Shown here: piece after piece, positions 32,294 through 41,268 of the stretch | Layout: every line of letters begins with the position of its first letter | Position numbering within the stretch: the stretch's first letter is position 1 | DNA from: Streptomyces phaeolivaceus | Lineage (GTDB): Bacteria; Actinomycetota; Actinomycetes; Streptomycetales; Streptomycetaceae | DNA: 64,000 nucleotides | Reading direction: 5' to 3' | NCBI RefSeq assembly: GCF_009184865.1 | Contig: NZ_CP045096.1 | Span: 4,836,001-4,900,000, forward strand | Translations under genes and position numbers: made by a program | The notes under the pieces: model-generated | What the model was told of the DNA's origin: nothing | The model's database searches: none | Seen by the model: only the letters and a program-made list of their open reading frames with translations

Positions 32294-33241
32294 CTAGCCC
32301 TCCCCGTCCCTCTCGCCCTTGGCGGAGCCCGTCCCCTCGGTCTTGGCGGAGCCCGTCCCCTCGGTCTCGTCGAAGCTGGCGAAATACGCCGCGGCCATGT
32401 CCTCGTCGGCGTGGCCCTGGGCGGCGGCGCGGGTGAGGCGGGCGGCGCCGGCGGCGGCCACGTCGAGGCGTACGCCGTGCTGTCGGCCGGCCTCGACGAT
32501 CAGGTGGGCGTCCTTGGCGGCCGTGGAGACGGCGAAGGAGGCCGGGGAGAGACCGCCGTCGAGGATGAGCGCGGACTTGGCGCGCAGATAGCCCATGTCG
32601 AGCGGGCCGCCCTCGATGATCTCGAAGAAGGACCCCGGGTCGACGCCGAGGGCCTGGGACAGGGCCAGGACCTCCCCGGCCGCGTTGGTGGCGGCGAGCA
32701 CCCAGCTGTTGGCGACCAGCTTGAGCCGGGTAGCGGTGCCGGTCGCGCCGTCCTCGCCGGTCCAGACCGTGCGGGCGCCGACCGCGTCGAAGACGGGGGT
32801 CACCGTCTCCCGGCCCGCGACCGGCCCGGCCGCCAGCACCGTCAACTGCCCGGCCTCCGCGGGCTGCCGGGTGCCGAGGACCGGGGCGTCGTAGAAGACC
32901 AGTCCGTGTTCGGCGGCCAGCGCGGCCAGATCGGCTACGGCTTCGAGCCCGGCGGTGGTCGACTGGACCCAGACCGTGCCCGGACTCAGCGCGGGCGCCG
33001 CCTCGCGGATCACGTCCCGGGCGGCGGCACCGTCGTACAGGATCGTGAGGACGACGTCGGCACCCCGTACGGCCTCGGCCGGGCTGTCGGCGACGTACGC
33101 GTCGTCGGCGGCGAGCGGCTCGGCCTTCGCGTGGGTGCGGTTCCACGCCCGTACGGTGTGACCGGCGCGGACGAGGTTGCGGGCCATCGCGGCACCCATG
33201 ATGCCGGTACCCAGGACACTTACGGTGAGCTTGTCGGTCAT
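32294..33241 (-). CDS. NAD(P)-dependent beta-hydroxyacid dehydrogenase-type oxidoreductase
   Basis: 315 residues. Rossmann loop VLGTGIMGAAMARNLVRAG (residues 9-27), substrate loop DAPVLGTRQPAEAGQLTVLAAG and presumed catalytic Lys174 in TRLKLVANSW place it in the 3-hydroxyisobutyrate/6-phosphogluconate dehydrogenase superfamily. Substrate unknown. AGGAAG precedes ATG 33241. The C-terminus carries a duplicated TEGTGSAK octapeptide from a short DNA repeat. Possible terminator-like palindromes (CTAGCTAG, CCTAGG) lie at 32279-32298. Confidence 0.88.
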   Translation of the reverse strand: MTDKLTVSVLGTGIMGAAMARNLVRAGHTVRAWNRTHAKAEPLAADDAYVADSPAEAVRGADVVLTILYDGAAARDVIREAAPALSPGTVWVQSTTAGLEAVADLAALAAEHGLVFYDAPVLGTRQPAEAGQLTVLAAGPVAGRETVTPVFDAVGARTVWTGEDGATGTATRLKLVANSWVLAATNAAGEVLALSQALGVDPGSFFEIIEGGPLDMGYLRAKSALILDGGLSPASFAVSTAAKDAHLIVEAGRQHGVRLDVAAAGAARLTRAAAQGHADEDMAAAYFASFDETEGTGSAKTEGTGSAKGERDGEG

Positions 33242-33347
33242 GACGTCAACTTCCTGAACTTCCTGCCGCGTACAGTGCGTTGATTCTTCTAAGTGTTATC
33301 AGCCCGGGGCGGGCCGGAGGCCGGTACGACACCGGGCGCCGTCTCGG

Positions 33348-33772
33348 TCACTTGGAGGCCGCGGTGACGAGGCCGTCGAGCCAGGCCTGGTGGCCGTTGA
33401 GCATCGGGTTGGGGCGCTCCTGGGCGAGCGCGGCGGCGGGGGCGCCGATCTGGGTCCCGGTACGCCCTCCGCCTGGGCCTGGAACTCGACGACGTGCGCG
33501 GCGAGGGGCGGGAAGCCGAAGGTGCCGAAGGTGAACGCCACGTCCGTCCTCAGCTCGGGGCCGTCGCCCTCGGGGAAGGAGATGTCGGCGACGTTGTCGT
33601 AGTACGACTCCCAGGTGGAGGTGTCGGTCAGGTACCGCCAGACCTGGGACGCCGTGATGTCCCTTACGACGACCTCGTTGGAGACGAAGTTGTCGCCGGT
33701 GCCGGGGAGGTAGCGGTCGGGCCAGGTGATGGCGTTCTGGACGGTGGGGGTGGTGTTGGTGTTGGTGGTCAT
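33348..33772 (-). pseudogene. SRPBCC-family gene disrupted by an internal deletion and frameshift
   Basis: From ATG 33772 the frame gives a normal START/polyketide-cyclase-like N-terminus (FVSNEVVVRDITASQVWRYL, WESYYDNVADISFPEGDGPEL, FPPLAAHVVEFQA), then shifts into nonsense near 33450. A second frame resumes with TQIGAPAAALAQERPNPMLNGHQAWLDGLVTAASK and stops at 33348, the family's normal end. About 35-40 middle residues are missing and the interval is not a multiple of three. It is therefore inactive, barring an assembly error. Confidence 0.82.
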
Positions 33773-34045
33773 GACACGAAGGTAGGTTCGGAAGGAATCG
33801 GAGTACCAATAGGAAGGTCCATTCCTGATATCGGGACTCCGATGAGTCGGGGGCTCGGGCCGCCGCTCCGGATCAGTGGCCGGTGGCAGACGATCAGGAC
33901 ACTTTCCCGGCCGGGCCGCATGCGTGGGCCGCACCATGGGAAGAAGACCGAACCACGAATACCGGCCGGACGTCCGACGCCGGACATCCGACGCCGGACG
34001 CCGGACGCCGGACGCGAGGGTTTGAGAGAACGGGCGGGTGAGCGA

Positions 34046-35092
34046 GTGAGGGGCAACGGCACGAACGCGTCCGCCATGCACGCGGAGGAGCCGGACGGGC
34101 TCACGAGCGGTGGCGGCCTCGACGTACGGCCGGCCGGTCTCGACGTCCGGCCGGCCGGTCTCGACGTACGGCCGGCCTCCGGGTACATCGGCGCCGACAT
34201 CCACGGCGTCGACCTCGCGGGTCCGCTCGACGACGCGACCGTCGCGGGTGTCCGCGCGGCGCTGCTCCGCTGGAAGGTCGTGTTCTTCCGGGGGCAGAAG
34301 CTGGACCACGAGGGGCAGATCGCGTTCGCGCGCCGCTTCGGGGAGCCGATCCGGCTGCGTTCGCGGGGTTCGGTCTCGCCCGCCGGGCACCCCGAGATCG
34401 AGACGACGGCCGACCGCCAGGAGCTGGGCCGCAAGCACGGCATGGACCAGGCCGAATGGCTGGAGCGCCGCCGTCACTCCACCCTCCGCGGCTGGCACGC
34501 CGACCACACCGCGCGTATCGACCCGCCCGCCCTGACCCTGCTCCGTGCCGAGCGGGTGCCCCCGTACGGCGGCGACACCACGTGGGCCAACCTCGCCGCC
34601 GCCTACGCGGGTCTGTCCGAGCCGGTGCGCCGGTTCGCCGACGGGCTGCGCGCCGAGCACCGGCTCGGCGTCGGCTATCTCGCCCGGTCCGGCCCCGACC
34701 CGTATCTCCGCCATCTCCAGGACCACCAGGTCGCGTCCGTCCACCCGGTCGTGCGCGTCCATCCCGAGAGCGGGGAGCGGATCCTGTACGTCAATCCGTA
34801 CTACGTCGAGAACATAGTGGACGTGACCAGGGCGGAGAGCCGGCTCCTCCTTGAGATGTTCGTCGAACAGATCACGCGGCCCGAGTACACGGTCCGCTTC
34901 CGCTGGGAGCCGGGGTCGGTGGCCCTCTGGGACAATCGCGCCACCGTCCACCTGGCCCCGAGCGACACGGCCCACCTGGACTTCCCGCGCATCATGCACC
35001 GCGTCATGGTCGCGGGGGACCCGCCGGTCGGCGTGGACGGCACCCCGTCGAAGTCACTGTGCGGCGCGCCGCTGCATGAGCGGGCGGGGTAG
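34046..35092 (+). CDS. TauD/TfdA-family 2OG-Fe(II) dioxygenase
   Basis: 348 residues from GTG 34046; ATG 34076 is an alternative. The core starts GYIGADIHGVDLAGPLDDATV, then WKVVFFRGQKLDHEGQIAFARRFG, iron ligands His-x-Asp in LRGWHADHTARI, distal His in LWDNRATVHLAP and 2OG-binding Arg in FPRIMHRVMVAG. It probably hydroxylates a small acid (taurine- or aryloxyalkanoate-like); substrate unknown. The N-terminus has three LDVRPAG heptads from a 21-bp repeat (about 34118-34172). The divergent gap 33773-34045 carries GACGCCGG repeats and no gene. Confidence 0.88.
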   Translation: MRGNGTNASAMHAEEPDGLTSGGGLDVRPAGLDVRPAGLDVRPASGYIGADIHGVDLAGPLDDATVAGVRAALLRWKVVFFRGQKLDHEGQIAFARRFGEPIRLRSRGSVSPAGHPEIETTADRQELGRKHGMDQAEWLERRRHSTLRGWHADHTARIDPPALTLLRAERVPPYGGDTTWANLAAAYAGLSEPVRRFADGLRAEHRLGVGYLARSGPDPYLRHLQDHQVASVHPVVRVHPESGERILYVNPYYVENIVDVTRAESRLLLEMFVEQITRPEYTVRFRWEPGSVALWDNRATVHLAPSDTAHLDFPRIMHRVMVAGDPPVGVDGTPSKSLCGAPLHERAG

Positions 35093-35160
35093 CCGCCGGG
35101 GGGAAGCGTACGGTCGGCCGGCCCGATCACCTCAGCCGACCCGGCCGGCCAGGGAGCCGG

Positions 35161-37461
35161 CTAGCTCACCCGTACCGACTTCTCCACCGTGACCTGGTCG
35201 ATCTCCGTCGTGCGGACCGTGAGCTTCATCGTCCACTTGCCGGGGAGCGGGAGTTGGAGGGTGTCGGTGGCCCAGTAGCCGCCGCGGTCGGTGAGCTTCG
35301 CGTCGATCGGGCCGATCTTCTGGGACTTCAGGGTGAAGGTGAGACGCAGCTCGGGGACGGTCGCGATGCCGTCGTCGGGGCCGAAGACCACGGCCTGGAC
35401 GGAGTTCTTGCCCACGCGCCCCGGGCCGAGGTCGATCTGCACCTTGCCGTGGCCGTTCGGGGTACCGACGTCGAACGGAACCGTCGACGAGGAGGCCGTG
35501 ACCCCACCGGCCGCCGCGCCCGCGCTCTCCTTGGCGATCTCCGCCGCCGCGCGACCCGGCAGGGTTCCCGTCAGCACGGTGGTGATCACCAGGACGATCA
35601 CCGCGACCGTGAACTCCGCGAGCACGGAACGCCGAAGGGCCTGGCGGGGCGGATCGGCCCACGTCGGGTCCTCGTCCAACAAGGTCTCATCCGATGAGAC
35701 CTTGTTGGACGAGACCTTGTTGGACGGGACCTCGTTCGATGAGTCGTCGTTCGGTTTGTCCCCGGCCGATGAGTCCGTCGTCGTCGAGTCCCCCGTCGTC
35801 GAGTCCGACGGCACCTCGCTCTCGACGGCACCCACCCGCTCGGGCACCCGCGCCGCCACCGCCACCGCCACCGCCACCGCCGCGGTCACCCGCTCGTCGG
35901 CCTCGGCCTGTTCACCGGCCTCGGTCTCTTCACCGGCCGAGGCCGTCGCCGAGGTCGCCGTCCCCAAGCGGCCCGTCCAGCGCCGTGAGAACGCCGCCGC
36001 CACCAGCAGGAGCAGTACCGCGACCAGCTTGGCGACGAGGACCTCCCCGTACGCCGTGGAGGTGAGGGCGGACCAGGAGCCGAGGCCGCGCCAGGACTGG
36101 TAGACGCCGGTGACGACGAGGACGATCACCGAGAGGAAGGAGAGCCGGGAGAAACGGTTGACCACGGCGGCCGACAGGGTCTGCGGCGCCCGGTACAACA
36201 CGGTGAGCAGCGCGGTCAGCCCGCCCAGCCAGACGGCCATGGCGAGCAGATGCAGCACGGAGGACGTCATCGCGACCGGCACCTGGATCCCGGCCGAGGC
36301 ATGCTCGGCGGCGGCCCAGGTCCCGGCGAGGCCGACGGAGATCAGCGCCCCGCACACGAGCGCGCCCCTGCCCCACGCCTCCTCGCGCTCCCCCGCCGCA
36401 CCCTGCTCGCCCCGCCGGCGTACGCGTACGAGCAGGAGGGCGGCCAGCGCGAGCAGCGCGAGCCGGGCCAGCAGGGCGAGTCCCGGCCGGCTGACCAGCG
36501 TCTCGCGCAGGACGGTGAGGTCGAGGACGGTCCCGACGCCGCTGCCCCGCTCGTACGGACCGCGGAGCAGCAGCAGTACCGCCGAGGCCAGCAGCAGGGC
36601 CAGCCAGCCCGACATCAGCAGCTTGCGCAGCGCCTCGCTCGGGCGTCCGAGCACGATCGCGAGGAAGAACGTCACGCCGATGAGCAGGGCGAGGGCGCCG
36701 TACGCGAAGTAGCGGGTGATGTCGTAGAGGGAGGAGGTGAACGGGTCCTCGGTGAGGTCGGCGGGGAGGACCGCGGCCGTCGCGGACGGTTCGCCGATGG
36801 AGAAGATCAGGGCACCCGAGATGGGGTGGCTGTCGGCGGAGACCACCCGCCAGGCGATCGTGTACGTGCCGTCGTCGAGGCCGGCGGGGAGGGTGACACG
36901 TGCCGTGTCGGCCCGGCCGCCCGCGCGTCCCGGCTTGCCGGTGTCGACGGCCCGGTTCTCCGGGTCGACGACGCGGAGGGAGTCCTCCAGGAGGCTTACC
37001 GACTCGGTGAAGCGGAGGGTGATGTCCCGGGGGGCGGTGTCGAGGACGCTTCCGTCGACGGGGTCGCTTCCCTTCAGTGCGGCGTGCGCGGACGCGGTAC
37101 CCGCCCCGCCGAGGAGGAACAGGACCAGCACGGTGCCCAGCAGCACCACGCGCTGAAGACCTCGCCCCCGGCCGCCGCCGAGACGGCCTTGGCCTCCGGC
37201 ACGGGCTCCGTCACGGCCGCCGTCTCGGCCTGTGGCCCCGCCGGTTCCGCCGTCTCGCCTCGCGCCTCTGTCTCCGCCGCTGTTCCTCGCGGCCCCGACT
37301 CGGGTCGCGCCCTCGTGCCTGCCCTCGTCCCTGTCCTCGTCCTCGACTGGGTCGCTGTACCTGCCTCGGTCCACGTAGTGCTCCGGATCCACGGTCGCCG
37401 GCTCTCGGACTCCTCGAACAGGTACGCACGCCACGAACGCCGCGTTCAACGCGATCCGCAC
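35161..37461 (-). CDS. CopC-CopD fusion, copper uptake/resistance membrane protein
   Basis: 766 residues from GTG 37461 (the true start may be further inside). After a roughly 95-residue Arg/Gly-rich leader comes a signal segment ending GGAGTASAHAALKGSDPVDG: the mature N-terminal His is the usual CopC copper ligand. The CopC domain (DITLRFTESVSLLEDSLRV, SADSHPISGALIFSI) is followed by about eight CopD spans (LHLLAMAVWLGGLTALL and others). A hydrophilic insert with AVAVAVAVA and SNKVSSNKVSS repeats precedes the last membrane span and a C-terminal YtkA-like beta domain (GKVQIDLGPGRVGKN, KWTMKLTVRTTEID). Convergent with the TauD-like gene. Confidence 0.87.
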   Translation of the reverse strand: MRIALNAAFVACVPVRGVREPATVDPEHYVDRGRYSDPVEDEDRDEGRHEGATRVGAARNSGGDRGARRDGGTGGATGRDGGRDGARAGGQGRLGGGRGRGLQRVVLLGTVLVLFLLGGAGTASAHAALKGSDPVDGSVLDTAPRDITLRFTESVSLLEDSLRVVDPENRAVDTGKPGRAGGRADTARVTLPAGLDDGTYTIAWRVVSADSHPISGALIFSIGEPSATAAVLPADLTEDPFTSSLYDITRYFAYGALALLIGVTFFLAIVLGRPSEALRKLLMSGWLALLLASAVLLLLRGPYERGSGVGTVLDLTVLRETLVSRPGLALLARLALLALAALLLVRVRRRGEQGAAGEREEAWGRGALVCGALISVGLAGTWAAAEHASAGIQVPVAMTSSVLHLLAMAVWLGGLTALLTVLYRAPQTLSAAVVNRFSRLSFLSVIVLVVTGVYQSWRGLGSWSALTSTAYGEVLVAKLVAVLLLLVAAAFSRRWTGRLGTATSATASAGEETEAGEQAEADERVTAAVAVAVAVAARVPERVGAVESEVPSDSTTGDSTTTDSSAGDKPNDDSSNEVPSNKVSSNKVSSDETLLDEDPTWADPPRQALRRSVLAEFTVAVIVLVITTVLTGTLPGRAAAEIAKESAGAAAGGVTASSSTVPFDVGTPNGHGKVQIDLGPGRVGKNSVQAVVFGPDDGIATVPELRLTFTLKSQKIGPIDAKLTDRGGYWATDTLQLPLPGKWTMKLTVRTTEIDQVTVEKSVRVS

Positions 37462-37527
37462 CGACCCACCCCCCACACCTCCTCCGGATCTTCCGGATCT
37501 TCCGGATCTTCCGGACACCCCGGGGCC

Positions 37528-38178
37528 CTACGCCCGCCCCAGCCGCCCTATCTCGGCAGCCCGGTCCGGATACCGCCGCACCAACTCCACGGCGTCCCCG
37601 TGCTCGTACCCCTCGAAGGTGAACCCCGGCGCCATCGTGCACCCGAACAACGTCCAGCCCGCACGTCCGCGATCGCCATCGCCATCGCCATCGGCATCGC
37701 CATCGCCATCGGCATCGCCATCGCCATCGGCATCGGCGTCGGCGTCGGAGTCGGCGTCGGAGTCGGCGTCGGCATCGGAGTCGGAGTCGGAGTCGCCATC
37801 GTCCTGGACCGACGCCCCCATCCAGGTCCCGGCGGGCACGACGTACTGCACATGCTGCCCGTTGAGCACGTCCGGCCCGAGGACGACGACCCGTGAGGAG
37901 CCGTCGGGGGCGAGGAGCAGCATCCGGAGCGGATCGCCGAGGTGGAAGTGCCAGATCTCGTCGCCGGGCAGCCGGTGCAGCGCGGAGCGGTCGCCGGGTT
38001 CGGTGGTGAGCAGGGCGACGATCGCGGTCCCCTCCGGCCGCCCGTCGCCCCGCTCGGGCCCCGCCCACGTCTGCCGGAAACGACCCCCTTCACGCGGTAT
38101 GGGCTCCAACTCGTAGTGCGCTATGAGGTCTTCGGCAGTCACAGGGGCCACAGGAGATGCGGGAGTCAGGGGAGTCAT
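37528..38178 (-). CDS. DUF985-type cupin with an Asp-rich repeat insertion
   Basis: 216 residues. Cupin of the DUF985 family: AEDLIAHYELEPIPREGGRF, HRLPGDEIWHFHLGDPLRM, VVLGPDVLNGQHVQYVVPAGTWMGA, then GWTLFGCTMAPGFTFEGYEHG. Between the last two, residues 126-169 are an uninterrupted run of Asp-Gly, Asp-Ala and Asp-Ser dipeptides encoded by a hexanucleotide microsatellite. The insert falls in a loop between beta strands, so the fold may survive. Function of DUF985 proteins is not well known; sugar or nucleotide-sugar roles are suggested for relatives. Confidence 0.85.
   Translation of the reverse strand: MTPLTPASPVAPVTAEDLIAHYELEPIPREGGRFRQTWAGPERGDGRPEGTAIVALLTTEPGDRSALHRLPGDEIWHFHLGDPLRMLLLAPDGSSRVVVLGPDVLNGQHVQYVVPAGTWMGASVQDDGDSDSDSDADADSDADSDADADADGDGDADGDGDADGDGDGDRGRAGWTLFGCTMAPGFTFEGYEHGDAVELVRRYPDRAAEIGRLGRA
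37671..37803. repeat. Hexanucleotide microsatellite inside the cupin gene
   Basis: About 22 units of the type GCCATC/GGCATC/GGCGTC/GGAGTC over 130 bases. Variants are clustered, indicating recent local duplications. In frame throughout. Confidence 0.92.
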
Positions 38179-38206
38179 CCGCCAGAGGCTACGCCCGACA
38201 TCCGAA

Positions 38207-38836
38207 CTACCGACCGAACACGGTCTCCCTCCTCAGGAACGCCAACCGGGCCCGCTTCTCGGGCAGATACACCTCCGGCAGGTCGATCTCCGGCAGTACG
38301 ACGACCGGTCCGCGCTCGAACCCCTGCCGTGCGAACCGCGCGATCGCCCGCTCGTTCCGCTCGTCCGGATCGACGACGACCCGCGGCCGGTCCAGCCCGA
38401 TCAGCACATACGAGGTGAAGGCCGCCAGCACCGCGGACGACCACCCCGGCCGCCCTCCGCCGTCCCCGGCGGGCGCCAGCAGCACATGGACGCCGATGTC
38501 GCCGGGCTCGACCTCGTAGCACTCGCCGACCCGGTCGGCCTCCGGCTCGTACGTCTGCAGCAGCCCGACGGGCTCGCCGTCGTGCACCGCGAGATAGGCG
38601 TGGTGGGTGTCGAAGGCCTCCAGGCCCTCGTACACCTCCCGCACCTGTTCTTCCGTGAGCCCGTTCATGCCCCAGAACTCGGCCCTCGGCTCGCTCACCC
38701 AGCCATGGACCACCTCGGCATCGGCCTTCGCGTCCAGGGGCAGGATCCGCACGGTCCCGAACCCGTCGACCACCTGCTCATGAACGGCCACGCGATCGCC
38801 GTACGACTCGACGGTCCCGTCGGTGTCAGTGGTCAT
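38207..38836 (-). CDS. GNAT acetyltransferase, siderophore-biosynthesis type
   Basis: 209 residues from ATG 38836. Segments EFWGMNGLTEEQVREVYEGL, HHAYLAVHDGEPVGLLQTYEPEADRVGECYEVEPGDIGVHVLL and RVVVDPDERNERAIARFARQGFERG match the acetyltransf_8 group (IucB, AlcB, MbtK) that acylates N-hydroxylysine or related amines in siderophores. The start overlaps the penicillin-acylase-like stop by 11 bases, so they are cotranscribed from the iron-box promoter. This supports an iron-acquisition role. Confidence 0.85.
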   Translation of the reverse strand: MTTDTDGTVESYGDRVAVHEQVVDGFGTVRILPLDAKADAEVVHGWVSEPRAEFWGMNGLTEEQVREVYEGLEAFDTHHAYLAVHDGEPVGLLQTYEPEADRVGECYEVEPGDIGVHVLLAPAGDGGGRPGWSSAVLAAFTSYVLIGLDRPRVVVDPDERNERAIARFARQGFERGPVVVLPEIDLPEVYLPEKRARLAFLRRETVFGR

Positions 38837-41189
38837 GGCGCTTCTCCTCGCTGCTGTCACGGTTGCTCTCGCCGCCCCCGTCCCCGTCTCTGCTGTCCCC
38901 GTCCCTGTCCCCGCCCTCGCCCTCGTCCCTGGTGAGGCGGTCCCAGTCGGTGACGACCGGGACGAGGTCTCCCCTGAGCCACAGGGGAAGCTGATCGCGG
39001 TGGTGGGCCGAGCCGCCCGCGCCGGACGCGCCGAACGGCACCACCCAGAGGCTGTCCTCACGCCGGGCCAGGTCCCAGACGTAGCGGGCGGCGGGCCCGC
39101 GCGCGCTGAGGTCGGTGATGCCGGGGACGGCGGAGGTGCAGAGCACACAGTCGTGGTCACCGCCGAGCCCCGGCTCGCGCGGGGCGCTCCCGTCGTCCGC
39201 GGGGAGCGCGCGCCACGGCACGAGCCGGTGGCTGTCACCCCAGCGCCGCCCGGACTCCGCGCCGGCGACCTCCTCCAGCGCCTCCCGTACGAGCGTCGCG
39301 CGGTCGATGCCGTACAACTCCTCGGCCCTGAGCAGGTGTTCGAGCGCGAACCCGATCCGTACGGTGAGCGAGAGCCACGGCCGGAAGACCTCGGGGTACG
39401 TCGGCGGCACCGCCAGCCCCGCGAAGGCGGGCTCCACCGCGAGCCGCCGTACGACCGCCCCGCGCAGCGCCGCGTACGACGCCGCCTCGGCGCTGTCGGC
39501 CTCCATCCGCCGGTCCCAGCGCAGGAGCCGGTCGCGGAGCGCGGCGGCGGCCGGGGTGAGCGTCACGGGCTCGCCGGGGCCGCCCGGGGGCGTGCGGGTG
39601 ACATCGGCGAGGGCGGTCAGGTGGTCCAACAGGGGCCCGGCGGAGGCCAGTTGGGTGTCCATGTGGAGGGTGGGCATGTCCGGGGCGGACCATACGTCCT
39701 TCTCGTCCAGCATCGCGCGGATGCGCTCTGCGCGGTGCGGCGGGGCGAACTCCACGCCCAACGGGGTCGCCGGACCACGCTGGTTGGCCATCACCGCGAC
39801 ACCGTCCTCGACCGTGCCGTACGGCGTCTCGTGCCACCCCTCCCACGCGTGCCCCGGCTCCCAGGCGGCGACCACCCGCGTCCGGTTGGCCAGGCTCCGC
39901 ACCGGCACCCGGCCCGCCACCCGGTGCAGCACCCCGCCCCGCGTGTCCGCGGCCTGGACGACGTTCACCGGCTCGGCCCACCGGTCGAACGCCCGGTCCA
40001 CATCGGCGACTTCCCGCGCCCGGAGGAGGGGGAGCAGCGCGCCGAAGCCGAGGTCCTCGGTGACGCGCGGCGGATAGCGGAGGCTGAGGGGGCCGACCGG
40101 TTCGGGGGCCGCAGGGTCCGGTTGGGAGCGAGGGTCCGGGCCGCCGATGACGACCGGGCCCCGCGCGGTCTCGATCACCTCCACCTCCACGGGCTCCCCG
40201 CCCGCGACCTCGACGACCTCCACATGCCGGTGCACGGCCCGCCACACACCATCCGGATCGAGCGCCTCGACGACGCTTCCGTCACCCCCGTCACCCCCGT
40301 CACCCCCGTCACCTCTGCCACCCTCGCTCTCCTCGCCGTGGCCGTCGCCGTGGCGGAGCCGCTCCCGGTAGAGGTCCTGGTAGTCGGCCATCGCGTTGGT
40401 GATGGCCCAGGCCACGTCTCCGGTGTGGCCGAAGTGGGCGATGCCGGGCACGCCCGGGACGGCGAGGCCGACGACGTCGAACTCGGGGCAGGAGAGGTGG
40501 ATCTGCTGGTAGACGCCGGGTTCCTCGATGAACCGGTGCGGATCACCGGCGATGACGGCCTGCCCGGTGGTCGTCCGGGTCCCGTCGACGAGCCATCCGT
40601 TGCTGCCGGAGCCGGCGGGCCCGTCGGTGGCGAAGAGCCCGACCGCGTCGGCGCCGAGATGCCGTACGGCCTCCTCGCGCCAGAGCTTGGCGGGGAACCC
40701 GGCGAACAGGATGTGCGTGGCGAGCCAGACGCCGAGCGGATGCCAGGGCTCCCAGCGCCCGGGGGCGACCCCGGCGCGCTCGAACTCGGGCGCGCGCCGG
40801 CTCCCCTCACCCAGCCCGTCGTTCACGCCCTCGACGTACGCCCGGACCCAGTCGGCGGTCTCCGGGTCCGTTCTCTCCAGCCGGGCGAAGCATCTTCGGG
40901 CCGTGTCGGCGAGACGGGCCTGTCTCGCGAACCGGTCCCAGCCGAGGGAGTCGGCGCCGAGGAAGGCGGCCGAGGTGCCCTGGACGCGATGGCGTTCGAC
41001 CTCCAGTTGCCAGGCACGGTCGACGGCCGTGACCCGGCCCTGGGCGTGGGCGAGCGCGCGGGCGTCGGCGGCACGGAGGTGCGGGATGCCCCAGGCGTCG
41101 CGATACGTCCCGTGTCCCCCGTGGCTCACACCGTCGGCCCGAGCCCGGCCCGGCACCCGCGCCCGCGCCCGCGCACCGTTGTCCCGCAT
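38826..41189 (-). CDS. Penicillin-acylase-family N-terminal-nucleophile hydrolase
   Basis: 787 residues. YRDAWGIPHLRAADARALAHAQGRV is the family's N-terminal block; the autocatalytic nucleophile is Ser196 in PAGSGSNGWLVDG, followed by IAGDPHRFIEEPGVYQQIHL and later MANQRGPATPLG and LHMDTQLASAGPLLDHL. It should self-cleave into alpha and beta chains and hydrolyse an amide or acyl-homoserine-lactone-like bond. No signal peptide is seen. An iron box 21 bases upstream and a coupled siderophore-type acetyltransferase suggest siderophore maturation or release, as PvdQ does for pyoverdine (analogy only). Confidence 0.87.
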   Translation of the reverse strand: MRDNGARARARVPGRARADGVSHGGHGTYRDAWGIPHLRAADARALAHAQGRVTAVDRAWQLEVERHRVQGTSAAFLGADSLGWDRFARQARLADTARRCFARLERTDPETADWVRAYVEGVNDGLGEGSRRAPEFERAGVAPGRWEPWHPLGVWLATHILFAGFPAKLWREEAVRHLGADAVGLFATDGPAGSGSNGWLVDGTRTTTGQAVIAGDPHRFIEEPGVYQQIHLSCPEFDVVGLAVPGVPGIAHFGHTGDVAWAITNAMADYQDLYRERLRHGDGHGEESEGGRGDGGDGGDGGDGSVVEALDPDGVWRAVHRHVEVVEVAGGEPVEVEVIETARGPVVIGGPDPRSQPDPAAPEPVGPLSLRYPPRVTEDLGFGALLPLLRAREVADVDRAFDRWAEPVNVVQAADTRGGVLHRVAGRVPVRSLANRTRVVAAWEPGHAWEGWHETPYGTVEDGVAVMANQRGPATPLGVEFAPPHRAERIRAMLDEKDVWSAPDMPTLHMDTQLASAGPLLDHLTALADVTRTPPGGPGEPVTLTPAAAALRDRLLRWDRRMEADSAEAASYAALRGAVVRRLAVEPAFAGLAVPPTYPEVFRPWLSLTVRIGFALEHLLRAEELYGIDRATLVREALEEVAGAESGRRWGDSHRLVPWRALPADDGSAPREPGLGGDHDCVLCTSAVPGITDLSARGPAARYVWDLARREDSLWVVPFGASGAGGSAHHRDQLPLWLRGDLVPVVTDWDRLTRDEGEGGDRDGDSRDGDGGGESNRDSSEEKRHDH

Positions 41190-41209
41190 CCCAGCATCCC
41201 GTCCCTAAA

Positions 41210-41228
41210 TTAGGTTAGCCTCACCTAA
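41210..41228. promoter_or_regulatory. Iron box (DmdR/IdeR/DtxR operator) between divergent genes
   Basis: TTAGGTTAGCCTCACCTAA is a 19-bp match, with two central differences, to the palindromic iron-box consensus TTAGGTTAGGCTAACCTAA. It lies 21 bases upstream of the acylase start and 41 bases upstream of the SIP start, so one site can repress both directions when iron is plentiful. Confidence 0.9.
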
Positions 41229-41268
41229 ACAATCCGTGATCGAAGCGTACGTGAAGGGTGCAGAAGCC

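Noticed and set aside
35161..37896. Long plus-strand frame opposite CopCD and the cupin
   Set aside because: Low-complexity translation; the minus-strand genes have clear domains.
38826..41189. Beta-lactam resistance or penicillin biosynthesis role for the acylase
   Set aside because: Family name only; there is no beta-lactam cluster nearby, and the iron box and neighbours point to iron metabolism.
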